A stretch of DNA of 64,000 bases from Haloglycomyces albus DSM 45210 (GCF_000527155.1 NZ_AZUQ01000001.1:1048554-1112553), one strand, 5' to 3'; positions 53,013 through 62,243 are shown, counted from the first letter of the stretch. The notes: generated from the sequence alone by a model not told the origin. Translations and numbers: made by a program.

Positions 53013-53975
53013 CTAATTTGACTTGTTGTATCGTTCAAGCACTTTCTGAGCCTGCCCATTCCCCTTTTCCTTAAGCTCATTCAAGAGGTCATACAGATTC
53101 TCGTTTTCTTGACGAAAACGATCCAACTCAGTACTGTGAAGGTCCACAATCTTCGATTCAAAGCTGGTTACGGAATTGCACTCAGCGTGGGAAATCGCCA
53201 TCGCACGGGATTCGTTATCAGACATATCTTCTGACTTAGAGTAGGCACCCTGAGGCGTTGCTACTTGCGGATAACCGCGTTGCTCCATGCAGACCGACCA
53301 TTCCTCCAGCAAATCATGGTATTCCGAGCGTTCCCCTACTCTCATATGCATGGCGTTATTTACATCTATGGACCGGAGAGAACCTTCTGCCATCAACCAT
53401 TTCTCAGGATCCCCATAAAGTTTCTCCATAGCTTTAACTTCACAGCCACCTGTCCTATGGCCACCCGTCGATCCATCCGGATTCACGATTTCTACATCAA
53501 GCTCTCCATTGCCCGAAATCACGGATTGCCGGTCTCTCTTTTGACTGCCGGAAAGCTCCTCCATATAGTCATCGATCTTAGATTGGGGCCGTTCAGCAGG
53601 CCCACCCTGATTTGCGGTCACATTATCATATCCAACGGATTCGACAGTCTCTTGGTTCGGAATCAGATAAAGCGACCTAAGGTAGGAGCGGCTACCGTAC
53701 GAAAATTCGGACTGGTCTTCCCATAGAACCTCGTAGCTATAGCCACCATCGACCACACATTCCCCTGTAAGGATATCCTCGGCCCAACTACGAAGCCGAT
53801 CTTCATCGGGGTCAGTAGGCGGAAATCCCGTAAGAATGAGTTCCGGGTCGGGAAGCTCCTCTTTGCCTTCCGCACATCCTGACAAGGCCACAATAGAAAG
53901 AACCACGGTTAGCGTTGACAATGTAGATACAAAGTAAGCTCTAACCTTGGGGTGACGGGCTTTTAGTCTCATCAT
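53013..53975 (-). CDS. Secreted lipoprotein, family B (paralogue of 51244-52272)
   Basis: 320 aa, lipobox IVALSGC (Cys34). The mature protein is charged, with LEEWSVCMEQRGYPQVATP and SHAECNSVTSF, and a C-terminal coiled-coil-like helix (DRFRQENENLYDLLNELKEK). It shares the EEWSxCMxxRG pattern with the lipoprotein at 51244. Function unknown. Divergent from the HlyD-like gene at 54386. Confidence 0.75.
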   Translation of the reverse strand: MMRLKARHPKVRAYFVSTLSTLTVVLSIVALSGCAEGKEELPDPELILTGFPPTDPDEDRLRSWAEDILTGECVVDGGYSYEVLWEDQSEFSYGSRSYLRSLYLIPNQETVESVGYDNVTANQGGPAERPQSKIDDYMEELSGSQKRDRQSVISGNGELDVEIVNPDGSTGGHRTGGCEVKAMEKLYGDPEKWLMAEGSLRSIDVNNAMHMRVGERSEYHDLLEEWSVCMEQRGYPQVATPQGAYSKSEDMSDNESRAMAISHAECNSVTSFESKIVDLHSTELDRFRQENENLYDLLNELKEKGNGQAQKVLERYNKSN

Positions 53976-54385
53976 GCTCGCTAATTGGTGGGGGGCAACA
54001 CTTTGCAGGTTCTTTGACTATAGCCGCCCGAATCACCCTTTTACAACCCATTGGTTTCAATGTGGTTCTGGCCAGGACGATACAGAAGCCCTATCGACCG
54101 ATAGCCTTGGGGGATAGGGGACAATTGAGAACACGGAGCCTCCTGTATTGACGTTACAGATGCAAAAACTCCATTTTCCCCAGGAGTTTACCTTGCATCC
54201 CACGGAGTTACGGACACTCTGAGTATGCATCACCTTGCCCGGAATCACTCACTAGACCAAGACCCCCTAATAGTGCCCTATAAACATGAAGATATCCTGC
54301 ACCCTATGTTTGATCCGTCTTGCTCAGATCATCAATTTTCTCACCGGTAGACCGATCTTACTCCGAAGGGATATCCCTGACCACT

Positions 54386-55627
54386 ATGAATATCAATAAG
54401 AATCGGATAGCACTTGCTATGCTTATGGTGGCGCTTGTCGGCACGACGACTGCAGCTTGGTACTTTGCTAGCAAGGCCCGCACAGTCGATCAGATTGCGG
54501 CTGAAGCTTCGCCTCCTGACGACAGTATAGTTGGCGTAGAAATTGAACAGGGCCAACTCGTAGACGTTGAATCCCTAGCTGGAACTCTCGAACGGACAGG
54601 CAATGTCAAAATCGAAGGACCCAGTTCTGTATCCGAAACTTCTAAAGCAATTGTCTCAGGTGTCCCAGTCAAAAAAGGCGATGCTGTTAAAAACGGCTCA
54701 TTGCTATTGGAAATATCAGGAAGACCGGTCTTTACTCTACAGGGGGAAGTCTCGACATACAGAGACTACGTCGAGGGGGAGACTAGAGGCGATGATGTCC
54801 GACAATTGCAATCAGCACTATCTCGGCTTTATGGCACACCAATTACTGGCACCTTCGATGCAGAAACAGCATCTGCTGTTAGAAAACTCTATGGTGCATG
54901 GGGATACAACACTATTACTGCCGACAGTGCAGACTCTAGATCAGAGCAAGATGTAAATGATAGTGACACACAAGATGGTTCGCAAGCTCGGAATTCTAAT
55001 TCAGAATCTCGGATTGTTGTTCCTGCCGGGGAAATTCAATTTATCCCTTCCTTTCCAATGAAGGTTAGTCAAGTTCACGCATCCACCAATGATCCTTCCG
55101 GTGAGTCCCCGGCCCTGACTCTTTCATCTGGCGATTGGCACGTTGCCTTCAAGCTTCCGAAATCCCTGGCAGAGGATATTAAACAAACCGGAAATAGTTG
55201 GACGTATGAATTCGTTAGCAACAATATTAAAGATGTTAGTCCCGGCGATTATACAATGAAAATGAGGGAGGTCGACTCGCAGTCTCATGACGCATCCAAG
55301 AATGACAAGCAAGCTACCACGCCGTTCCTCATATTTGATCTTAAAATGGACGATGTGCCAGAAGGCTCGATGGCCGGAGATAAAGTAATTCTCGATATTA
55401 TAAAGGAACGCAGTGCTAATAACGCACTGATTGTTCCGGTTTCCGCGCTCTGGAGCAATGGTGAAAAGACATTTGTGACCGTCATCGACAACAATAAGGT
55501 AGAGTCTCGACAGGTTCAGGTCACTCCGACGATTAGCAATGATGGACGCACGGTCATCAAACCGATTAATGGATCTCTCCTTCCGACTGAAACCGTAGCG
55601 GTTGGAAAATTGGATCGCAAAGAATGA
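54386..55627 (+). CDS. Periplasmic-adaptor-like protein with peptidoglycan-binding domain
   Basis: 413 aa: an N-terminal helix (IALAMLMVALVGTTTAAWYFA), a short lipoyl-like strand region (SVSETSKAIVSGVPVKKGDA), then a PG_binding_1 domain (RGDDVRQLQSALSRLYGTPI, TFDAETASAVRKLYGAWGY, about 130-180), and a beta-barrel C-terminus (ALIVPVSALWSNGEKTFVTV). This is the actinobacterial partner of MacB-type exporters. The start is taken as the ATG at 54386; AAGGG lies 15 bases before it, better placed for a CTG at 54377. AT-richer than the rest of the window. Overlaps the permease by 4 bases (ATGA). Confidence 0.83.
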   Translation: MNINKNRIALAMLMVALVGTTTAAWYFASKARTVDQIAAEASPPDDSIVGVEIEQGQLVDVESLAGTLERTGNVKIEGPSSVSETSKAIVSGVPVKKGDAVKNGSLLLEISGRPVFTLQGEVSTYRDYVEGETRGDDVRQLQSALSRLYGTPITGTFDAETASAVRKLYGAWGYNTITADSADSRSEQDVNDSDTQDGSQARNSNSESRIVVPAGEIQFIPSFPMKVSQVHASTNDPSGESPALTLSSGDWHVAFKLPKSLAEDIKQTGNSWTYEFVSNNIKDVSPGDYTMKMREVDSQSHDASKNDKQATTPFLIFDLKMDDVPEGSMAGDKVILDIIKERSANNALIVPVSALWSNGEKTFVTVIDNNKVESRQVQVTPTISNDGRTVIKPINGSLLPTETVAVGKLDRKE

Positions 55628-56841
55628 TTCGTTCACATAGAAAGTTTGAAAAGAGAAGTCGATTCATTGGGACCTGCACAGGAATTGCACTTGAGGCGAG
55701 CCAGTCCATTCGTGGTAGAGCCATCCGAACTTGGTTGACAGCCCTCGGGATCGCCCTTGGAATAGCAGCTACTGTCGCCACCGTTGGACTATCATCAACA
55801 GCTGCCAACGCCATCAGCGACCGGTTCAATGAGGTTGAAGCCCGGTCGATTACCGTTTCCTATTCTGAAACGCTTCGTGACCAGGGGCATGCTCCTACTA
55901 TCGAGTCGACGCAACGTGTTAGAGACATTAATGGCGTCGAACAAGCCGGCATATACTGTGAGTCCACTAGCGAGGTTCCAGTGTCCCGGACGAATGAAGC
56001 AAATAGTAGGTTTAATCATAAGATCTACAGTTCGGAACCAGAAACACTGATTGCTTTCGGAGTCGAAATACTTGAGGGCGGATATTTTGATCGTGGCCAC
56101 CTGAATAGAAATGATAACATTGCGTTGATAGATTCCATGATTGCAGATGAATTGGGCTACTCTTCCCTCGAAGGTGCCCCAGTAATTTATGTCGATGGAA
56201 TTGAATATGCAATTGGCGGAGTTTTCGAATCTACTGGCCAATCGTCAAAGTTTGATGGAACTGTCGTTGTCCCGCCAACGCACTGTTTGAGAGCCTCCGA
56301 AGAGTTCAATCCTGCTTCCATCTATGTACGAACCGATCTCGGCGCTGCGGATAAGGTTCTCGAATCCGTGGCTGTGGCTGCATTCCCAGAGGCACCGGGG
56401 AAATTGGACATCGCAAGCCCGATCGGTCTAGATAAGCTTCGAAGTGGTGTTACCGGAGAGATGAAGTGGCTCGTCATTGCAATGGCAATCGTCTCATTGG
56501 TAATTGGGGCCGTATCAGTATCCAATACTTCGCTCGTAGCTGTAATGGAACGTCGAGGCGAAATTGGCCTTCGTAGAGCCGTTGGAGCAAGTCGTATTGC
56601 TGTGGCCGCTCAATTTCTATTCGAGGCTGCGATTACTGGAATCCTAGGTGGAATTACTGGGACAATACTTGGAATAAATGCGGTAGCAGGCGTGGCCCTG
56701 CTACGTGATTGGCAGCTAGTCTTTAATCCGGCCCTCTTGGCTGCTGGTCCTGGATTGGGCGCGGCAGTAGGGATTGTTGCGGGCATGTACCCCGCCTGGC
56801 GTGCTTCAAAAATTGCTCCCGCAGTAGCTCTCCGCACATAG
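55624..56841 (+). CDS. MacB/FtsX-type ABC transporter permease
   Basis: 405 aa: helix 1 (RTWLTALGIALGIAATVATVG), a large extracytoplasmic domain (about 65-275), then three helices (WLVIAMAIVSLVIGAVSVSN, FEAAITGILGGITGTILG, GPGLGAAVGIVAGMYPAWRA). RRGEIGLRRAVGASR and YPAWRASKIAPAVALR are hallmarks of the family. The partner ATPase, normally encoded between adaptor and permease, is absent, so it must be elsewhere or was lost. Confidence 0.92.
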   Translation: MIRSHRKFEKRSRFIGTCTGIALEASQSIRGRAIRTWLTALGIALGIAATVATVGLSSTAANAISDRFNEVEARSITVSYSETLRDQGHAPTIESTQRVRDINGVEQAGIYCESTSEVPVSRTNEANSRFNHKIYSSEPETLIAFGVEILEGGYFDRGHLNRNDNIALIDSMIADELGYSSLEGAPVIYVDGIEYAIGGVFESTGQSSKFDGTVVVPPTHCLRASEEFNPASIYVRTDLGAADKVLESVAVAAFPEAPGKLDIASPIGLDKLRSGVTGEMKWLVIAMAIVSLVIGAVSVSNTSLVAVMERRGEIGLRRAVGASRIAVAAQFLFEAAITGILGGITGTILGINAVAGVALLRDWQLVFNPALLAAGPGLGAAVGIVAGMYPAWRASKIAPAVALRT

Positions 56842-57246
56842 ATGTATTCGTACGTAAGTGCCGGGGCGCGGCAAAGTCCAAGAAGTCCGGGTAGATCGGC
56901 CTGAGGCGCAAGGTGGAAGCAGGGGGAAACTCAGGGAGCTGTCGGAAAATTACTGTTCGATCCTGATATATGTCCTTGCCAGACAGCGTATGTGCTCGTC
57001 GAGCGGTAATATTTCGACAGCTCCATGGGGGGGGGGGGAAGCTCCGGTGGCATCTGAAGTGCTGGACGAACGCAGTGTTGATGTTGAACAAAGCGTAAGG
57101 CTGTGATGCACGCAGCGTGCAGAATTTAATGGGGTGTTGACGAGGGTGGGAAGAGGGATATTGGTTTCGTGGAATTTCTCGAAACCCCTACCTGTTGCTG
57201 TGCAAAGAAGTAATTCAGGTTCGCACCCTCAAGGAGAAAATACTCT
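56842..57246. other. Intergenic region with a 12-G homopolymer
   Basis: About 400 bases. A run of 12 G at 57027-57038 lies inside an 82-codon frame (56858-57106) that I cannot support as a gene. AAGGAG at 57231-57236 serves the hydrolase gene. Confidence 0.5.
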
Positions 57247-58095
57247 GTGATGACTGATACACTTGCTGAGTTTAATCCTCTTCCGCACACTTTCGACTGG
57301 GAAGGTCGTCATGTCCGTTGGGCTAGCTTTGGCGCTGGTCCAACTGTAGTTTTCTGTCATGGGACACCCTGGTCGTCAGCGTTGTGGCGGTCAATCGCAA
57401 ACGCTACTGCGGTGGGGTACACCGTCTATCTGTGGGATATGCCTGGCTACGGCCAATCCTCCAAAGATGAAGACCATCCTGTTTCTCTTGACGTTCAGGC
57501 GCGACTTTTTGCGGACCTACTCGAGTACTGGGATCTGGATGCTCCGCATGTGGTCGCGCACGACTACGGTGGCGCCGTTTCCTTGCGGGCTCATCTTTTG
57601 CATGGTTGTGAATACACTTCCTTGTCGCTTATTGATGTTGTGGCCCTTAAACCGTGGGGTTCGGATTTCTTCCGTCTTGTCAGAGACAATGCCGACGTGT
57701 TCAAGCAGGTACCGCCCGCCGTTCATGAAGGTGCTGTCAAGGCGTACATTTCTACGGCGTCTCACCGAGGACTAACGCTCGAGATGGAGAACTTGCTGTC
57801 ACTACCGTGGCTCGGAGCTGAAGGGCAACGGGCTTTCTATCAGCAGATCGCTGAAGCGGACGAACGTTTCACCGACGAAATTGAGCCGCTATATAAGACC
57901 ATACGGACACCGACGACGATTATGTGGGGCGAGGACGATACTTGGATACCCGTGGACAGGGCTCACCGGTTGGCCGAGATGGTTCCGAATGCCCGACTCC
58001 ATCTGGTGAAACGCGCAGGTCACTTGGCTCAAACTGATCAACCAGAAGCTCTCACCGCAGCCATATTGGAAGCGCTCGGCCGAGCCGAAACATGA
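57247..58095 (+). CDS. Alpha/beta hydrolase with Asp nucleophile (haloalkane dehalogenase/epoxide hydrolase-like)
   Basis: 282 aa. HGTPWSS is the oxyanion HGxP motif, VVAHDYGGAVS is the nucleophile elbow with Asp in place of Ser, WGEDDTWIP gives the acidic residue and KRAGHLAQTDQP the His. An Asp elbow (HDYGG) points to haloalkane dehalogenases or epoxide hydrolases rather than esterases. The start is the GTG at 57247, with AGGAG ten bases upstream; an ATG follows at 57250. It stands alone. Confidence 0.88.
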   Translation: MMTDTLAEFNPLPHTFDWEGRHVRWASFGAGPTVVFCHGTPWSSALWRSIANATAVGYTVYLWDMPGYGQSSKDEDHPVSLDVQARLFADLLEYWDLDAPHVVAHDYGGAVSLRAHLLHGCEYTSLSLIDVVALKPWGSDFFRLVRDNADVFKQVPPAVHEGAVKAYISTASHRGLTLEMENLLSLPWLGAEGQRAFYQQIAEADERFTDEIEPLYKTIRTPTTIMWGEDDTWIPVDRAHRLAEMVPNARLHLVKRAGHLAQTDQPEALTAAILEALGRAET

Positions 58096-58313
58096 CATCG
58101 GAACACACGCATTCGTGCCACGTAGTGTCAGATTTGGTTATAGTTCTACGTCTACTTGCGACTATCCGATTGAAGTTCCCGAATCAAGCGGCCTTGACTA
58201 GTCCAAGAACCCTGCAATATTACTTCTAAATGGCGCTATAACTCTATAAACATGAGTGGTATAGCGCCAATCCTTACCATCTCTGCGGAACTCCCGGGCT
58301 AATGTAGCGGGTG

Positions 58314-58796
58314 AAGATATCGGAAGCACTGGGCCAATACGGTTCTTCTGCGATTTTGGAGGTGTCTGGTTTTCAGTCTGCATCTTCTGAAGATTTCGAG
58401 GTGGCCCTATCGGAGTTGCCCACCTTTCAGAGCTCCGATAGGGCCAGGGTTCGCTTTCCTGCAGCGCCGGTTGTCAGGAGAGAGAACCCGGAATAAAGAC
58501 GTTGGCCGTTTCATGGTCACGGCTTGTCGCGCTTCTTGTGCCGTGTGAGGCGGGTGGGTGTGTTCATTTGGGTCGCAGTCTCCAGCGTGGTGCCGGTGGG
58601 CTGTTGCGCCTCGATGTTGTTCGGTCAGGGTCGAGGTGTGGCGCGACCGTTGTCCGAATAGTGGCCGCGAACCGGTGTAGCCAGTTCGGGTCGGTGACGG
58701 TGCGTTGGAACAGTTCGTCGTCGTAGAGCACGATGGTGGGTTTGATCAGATCGGCGCAGTTGGCCAACACATCCGGAGGCTGACGCTCAAACGAAA
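58314..58796 (-). repeat. Duplicated ~480-bp module, copy B (intact context)
   Basis: Copy of 49685-50165. It covers the 3' end of the gene at 58564 and about 250 bases of downstream sequence. In the non-coding part GGCCCTATCGGAG (from 58403) and its perfect 13-base complement CTCCGATAGGGCC form a hairpin with a 17-base loop, followed by GCGCCGGTTGT and AACCCGG. The tail is conserved in both copies, so it may be a structured 3' element. Nothing else is seen in 58096-58313. Confidence 0.82.
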
Positions 58797-59043
58797 CATC
58801 GACGTAGCCGGGGCCTCCACCCCAATCGTCACTGTTACCGGCAGGCACCCTAGAAACAGTGCGGGATGTTGTCGGCACGTTGGGTCTCCGCGCAGTATCG
58901 ACCGGGCTGTGGTTCTTTGCTTCAGTGGTGTGGAACAGGAACACGTTTGAGGAACTAACGTCCAGGCGGCCGTGGAAGCGATACTCCTCATGTGTGATGG
59001 TGCCGAGGTTGAATGTGCCGATGGGCATGTAACGCACTGGCAT
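58564..59043 (-). CDS. Unknown protein, third gene of a three-gene operon
   Basis: 159 aa. N-terminal part IGTFNLGTITHEEYRFHGRL, a Thr/Ser/Pro stretch (about 45-80), then QPPDVLANCADLIKPTIVLY, RTVTDPNWLHRFAATI and a basic tail. The C-terminal half is duplicated at 49.9-50.2 kb. The gene overlaps the previous one by 56 bases and the ATG has no clear ribosome binding site. Family not recognised. Confidence 0.6.
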   Translation of the reverse strand: MPVRYMPIGTFNLGTITHEEYRFHGRLDVSSSNVFLFHTTEAKNHSPVDTARRPNVPTTSRTVSRVPAGNSDDWGGGPGYVDVSFERQPPDVLANCADLIKPTIVLYDDELFQRTVTDPNWLHRFAATIRTTVAPHLDPDRTTSRRNSPPAPRWRLRPK

Positions 59044-60061
59044 ACGCGTCTGTCACCTCCCCAGTATCAGAGACCACCGAGGCCGGCCGGGTGCGGTCGT
59101 GGAAGACCTTCTCCACCCGAGCGATGACGCGTTCGTTGAGCCAGAAGAAGTTGAAGCTTCCATTCGGTACCAGGCTTTGGCGGGCGGGTGTGGTGGTCCA
59201 GAGGACGTGGTCGGCGTATTTGGCGTCCCACAGGATCGAACCCAACACGATTCGTTGTCCGCCGGTGGGGTGGACGGCGATGATGGTGGCCGACATGAGC
59301 GTCACGCGCCGGATCTCCACCCGGTAGCCGAGGAAGTCCACGCTGGTCATCAACTCGCCGTTCATGGACCGGTGCGGGTCGGTGTTGGGGCTCAACCATC
59401 GGCGACGCGAACCGATAAACACCGCTGGACTTTCCGGCAACCCCCGATTGTTGACTGGCCGCACCACCGTCCGATAGATGACGGATCGACCAGGAAAGTA
59501 ACGGTGCGATGTAACAGACCGGCCTGGTGTTGTGTTGCGACCGGATTGGTGGGAATAGGAGTCTGACCGGCGCAACGCCCGATGACGACCCGGGTTGTAT
59601 TTCTGACGCCCTGCACCTTGGTTGCGATATACCGAACTCCAAACCCCGAGGCTTGAATCCTGATCTCGGTGGACAGAACCCCCCAGATCATCTGCCTGGT
59701 ACCGCTGTTGCCCTGATCCGGCCTCTGGCTGCGAGCCACTCGAATCAGCAGCTCTCGTCTCCTTCCAACGTGATGACGGCTGAGCGGTGAAAGTGGAGTT
59801 CCCCGACCAAGTGAAACGACCAACCGACGCTTGATCGTAGGTGTCGTTGCGGCGGAAGCGTTCCAATAGTCGATGGGGCCAGGCATTATGATCATCACTC
59901 GAATTGTGGTTGGGCGGGTTACCTCCAGAGACGGTCTCGGCAGCAGTGGTAGGTTGCGCCTCCCATGCCCGGGCACGGAAGAGAACGAGCGGAACAGCCA
60001 GCAGGTAAGCGATAAGCAAGACCTCGTAGACGGCGAAGAGTGTTGAGGTATTGGTGTTCAT
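58988..60061 (-). CDS. Unknown single-pass membrane protein, second gene of a three-gene operon
   Basis: 357 aa: N-terminal helix (YEVLLIAYLLAVPLVLF), a long polar linker rich in Ser, Arg, Asn, Gly and Gln (about 40-240), then a C-terminal domain (VDFLGYRVEIRRVTLMSATI, IVLGSILWDAKYADHVLWTT, FNFFWLNERVIARVEKVF). The domain's plan resembles that of the 122-aa neighbour (TVTWDGSRVDITQRFG), so the genes may share a fold. Overlaps the upstream gene as ATGA. Family not recognised; a cell-envelope or conjugation role is a guess. Confidence 0.6.
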   Translation of the reverse strand: MNTNTSTLFAVYEVLLIAYLLAVPLVLFRARAWEAQPTTAAETVSGGNPPNHNSSDDHNAWPHRLLERFRRNDTYDQASVGRFTWSGNSTFTAQPSSRWKETRAADSSGSQPEAGSGQQRYQADDLGGSVHRDQDSSLGVWSSVYRNQGAGRQKYNPGRHRALRRSDSYSHQSGRNTTPGRSVTSHRYFPGRSVIYRTVVRPVNNRGLPESPAVFIGSRRRWLSPNTDPHRSMNGELMTSVDFLGYRVEIRRVTLMSATIIAVHPTGGQRIVLGSILWDAKYADHVLWTTTPARQSLVPNGSFNFFWLNERVIARVEKVFHDRTRPASVVSDTGEVTDAYASALHAHRHIQPRHHHT

Positions 60062-60426
60062 CGGTCGGCCTCCTCACCAGTGCGAAGGAAGGTTTGGAGG
60101 ATATGTGCCGCGATGGCTTCGCGTAGCAACCAGGTTTGGATCTCGTCGGGAATCGTCCAACCGTTGTGTGGACGGATGAAATGGCCTTTGAGGTGGACGA
60201 TGGCGGCCAAATCACCATCGATGACGATCCAGGCGGTGTCGCGTCCGAACCGTTGCGTGATATCGACACGGGAGCCGTCCCATGTCACGGTGCCCAAGAG
60301 TTCAGGCATGATGGTGGGTCTCCATTCTCCCCGGGGATCGGGGGATAGATGAAAAACAATGAAAAGCACAGAACAAGCCGTCGAGACCAGCCACCACAAA
60401 CCCAATGAACCCCAGCTAATGACCAC
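60058..60426 (-). CDS. Unknown small membrane protein, first gene of a three-gene operon
   Basis: 122 aa from the GTG at 60426: one helix (GLWWLVSTACSVLFIVFHL), then a soluble domain (LGTVTWDGSRVDITQRFG, AWIVIDGDLAAIVHLKGHFI, WTIPDEIQTWLLREAIAAHI). An ATG at codon 40 would remove the helix; GGAGA lies before it, so the start is uncertain. Leads the operon with genes at 58988 and 58564. Confidence 0.6.
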   Translation of the reverse strand: MVISWGSLGLWWLVSTACSVLFIVFHLSPDPRGEWRPTIMPELLGTVTWDGSRVDITQRFGRDTAWIVIDGDLAAIVHLKGHFIRPHNGWTIPDEIQTWLLREAIAAHILQTFLRTGEEADR

Positions 60427-61101
60427 CCACGATTGGTGCCACTTGTTCCCGTCCAGGCGCTGCCCACTGGCTCAACAGCCCGCATTAAGGCATGACGGGG
60501 TAGACGAGTGTCCTCCAACGGCGACCGTGGCCGCCCGTTTCAAGACACACGCGAATTAGGAATTAGCTGGTATCAGTGGTGAATGTGGCGAATAGGCCGG
60601 TCAGGAGCTACGTCAGTAGTAACTGACGCGCCCGGAGACACCGGCTCGTGACTGGAAAAGACGCGCACGATGCATTACGATGTGTGAGAACACGAAACCT
60701 CCTTTCGGGGAGTTGTGTTTAGGGGCGACTCGCCAGTAGGAAGTTGTCAGCTATCTCTGGCGAGTCGCTGGGTTCGGCAAATTGGATATTTACCAAAGAC
60801 CCCCTGGACGATCATCGGGATCACCCAGCGTGCGTTAGTGTCGCGCATTGCTGACACAAAGTCAACAACCACAAACGCGTGTCAGACAAAGAAAAACCCG
60901 AGCCAGATGTCAAATACCCGACTCGGGATCTACGTGGTCCTTCGCAGCGTGAGATGTTCGGTCGCTTTCAGGTGGACGACTGGAGGTCAATCCGTCGGCA
61001 GGATTGGTACCCGTGGAAAGTCCATAATTTCGGTGCGTCACTTGTCAAGACGACTGCCAAACGTTGATTTGCCGAAGCTATACTCCTCAGACGGAATACG
61101 T
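60427..61101. other. Region upstream of the unknown operon and downstream of the WXG-like cluster
   Basis: No gene supported. GTCAGT-AGTA-ACTGAC (60612-60627) is a small dyad. On the minus strand CCCGAG...CTCGGG (60897-60927 by plus-strand coordinates, 19-base loop) followed by five U is a terminator for the gene at 61102. Confidence 0.5.
60891..60927 (-). terminator. Terminator of the right-hand WXG-like cluster
   Basis: Minus-strand hairpin CCCGAG/CTCGGG with a 19-base loop, then UUUUUC. It lies about 175 bases past the stop of the gene at 61102. The short stem lowers confidence. Confidence 0.5.
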
Positions 61102-61644
61102 CTAGAGTCCACTCGCCCACGACTCAGCGCTTTCCTTCGCGGCATCCGACGCGGCCAACACGTCGTCCATTTTCGCAAGCGCCTCTTGAAGACCGTCAAG
61201 TGCGTCAGAGACGAGGCTATTACTCGAACCGTCGGTGGCGTGCTGAACCAAATCCAGCACTTGCTCCAACTGACCGCGCCCAGCTTGGACCTGAGCGTCG
61301 GCTTCTGAACGAACCGAGTCGACAAGCCCATGAACGGCTGACTTGGCCTCGCCGATACTTGCAAAATTCCCAGCAGATGCGACAGAGCCCGAACCGAACC
61401 TGGAAGTAATGTAGTACTTCGCCGACTCACCAACCGCAGAGCCTGCCATCGCACCCATTCCAGCACCAGCCGGTCCCATCGTCTTCACTGCGCTAACAGC
61501 ACCGAGAACAGCACCAACGGCACCGCCAGCACCCTTAAACAACTCACCGACATAAAGAGTCCGAGCCTTCTTAGCTTCCTTCTTATCAGTCCGATGTTGG
61601 TATTCCCGGGATTTCTTCCTTTTCCCCTGTCGCCAGTTACTCAT
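61102..61644 (-). CDS. Unknown protein with glycine-rich helix, T7SS-associated
   Basis: 180 aa: a very basic head (SNWRQGKRKKSREYQHRTDK), a Gly-zipper hydrophobic stretch (GAGGAVGAVLGAVSAVKTMG and GAGMGAMAGSAVG, about 38-72), then long helices (VRSEADAQVQAGRGQLEQVL, ALAKMDDVLAASDAAKESAE). Overlaps the upstream gene by 4 bases. Last in a four-gene minus-strand cluster with two WXG-sized proteins, so possibly an effector or membrane-active substrate. Not recognised. Confidence 0.7.
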   Translation of the reverse strand: MSNWRQGKRKKSREYQHRTDKKEAKKARTLYVGELFKGAGGAVGAVLGAVSAVKTMGPAGAGMGAMAGSAVGESAKYYITSRFGSGSVASAGNFASIGEAKSAVHGLVDSVRSEADAQVQAGRGQLEQVLDLVQHATDGSSNSLVSDALDGLQEALAKMDDVLAASDAAKESAESWASGL

Positions 61645-62243
61645 CGTGCAGGCTCCAAATGACCAAGAAACAGCGAATTCAGAATCAAAATGCTAGGGAG
61701 AGTGGCCATCGCCACCGTGGACGAACTTTCGCCTTCCGAATTTTCTGCAAGTTGCTCACAGATGTACCACATGGAGTTGTAGTAAAACGATACCGCCCAA
61801 ATAGGTCGCTCCCAGCCGTCGACGTCTGCCCAGTCTCCGGAGGCATCCCCAATACGGAACAAGTCCGGGTCTTCTGGTGAGGAGCCGTGGGCGATTGCCG
61901 AGGGAACCATGAGATGTTGCTTGAAAAACTTCTCAAGCTCCCCGTCCTTCGGCTCTATCTCTACGATCGCGCCAACCGCGAGCAACTTCCTGATCGCTTC
62001 CTCTATCTGGAGCCGGTCGACGCTATCGGTGATGTCGAGGGTCGTGCTAATCAGGCGTTCACGGTCAAACTTGAGATCTCGGTGAGCGTCAGTATCAGAG
62101 TGGGCCACATTCCAAGTGCCCCACTCAAGTTCCGTCAGATCTTCGATTTCGCCGCCTATCAGCAGCTCGAAATGATCGATATCCTTCTTTTCATCCTGAA
62201 TAGGGCCGAGTGATTTTCCTATGGGAATAATGATCCTCGCCAT
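61641..62243 (-). CDS. Unknown acidic protein of the WXG-like cluster
   Basis: 200 aa. ATG at 62243 after AAGGAGG. FELLIGGEIEDLTELEWGTW and EEAIRKLLAVGAIVEIEP suggest a winged-helix-like segment; VSFYYNSMWYICEQLA is aromatic. No family named. In this position some type VII operons keep a secretion chaperone or immunity protein. Confidence 0.7.
   Translation of the reverse strand: MARIIIPIGKSLGPIQDEKKDIDHFELLIGGEIEDLTELEWGTWNVAHSDTDAHRDLKFDRERLISTTLDITDSVDRLQIEEAIRKLLAVGAIVEIEPKDGELEKFFKQHLMVPSAIAHGSSPEDPDLFRIGDASGDWADVDGWERPIWAVSFYYNSMWYICEQLAENSEGESSSTVAMATLPSILILNSLFLGHLEPAR

Noticed and set aside
56858-57106. 82-codon frame crossing the 12-G run as a phase-variable gene
   Set aside because: No domain, no ribosome binding site and no sensible product in any of the three phases.
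49674-58496. Paired small plus-strand frames sharing SELPTFQSSD and FPAAPVVRRENPE (49674-49868 and 58311-58496)
   Set aside because: The similarity is explained by the duplicated DNA module, and the shared codons cover a hairpin; substitutions do not favour synonymous sites by eye.
60715-61308. 197-codon plus-strand frame
   Set aside because: Largely antisense to the gene at 61102, with no ribosome binding site, and it runs through the terminator region.
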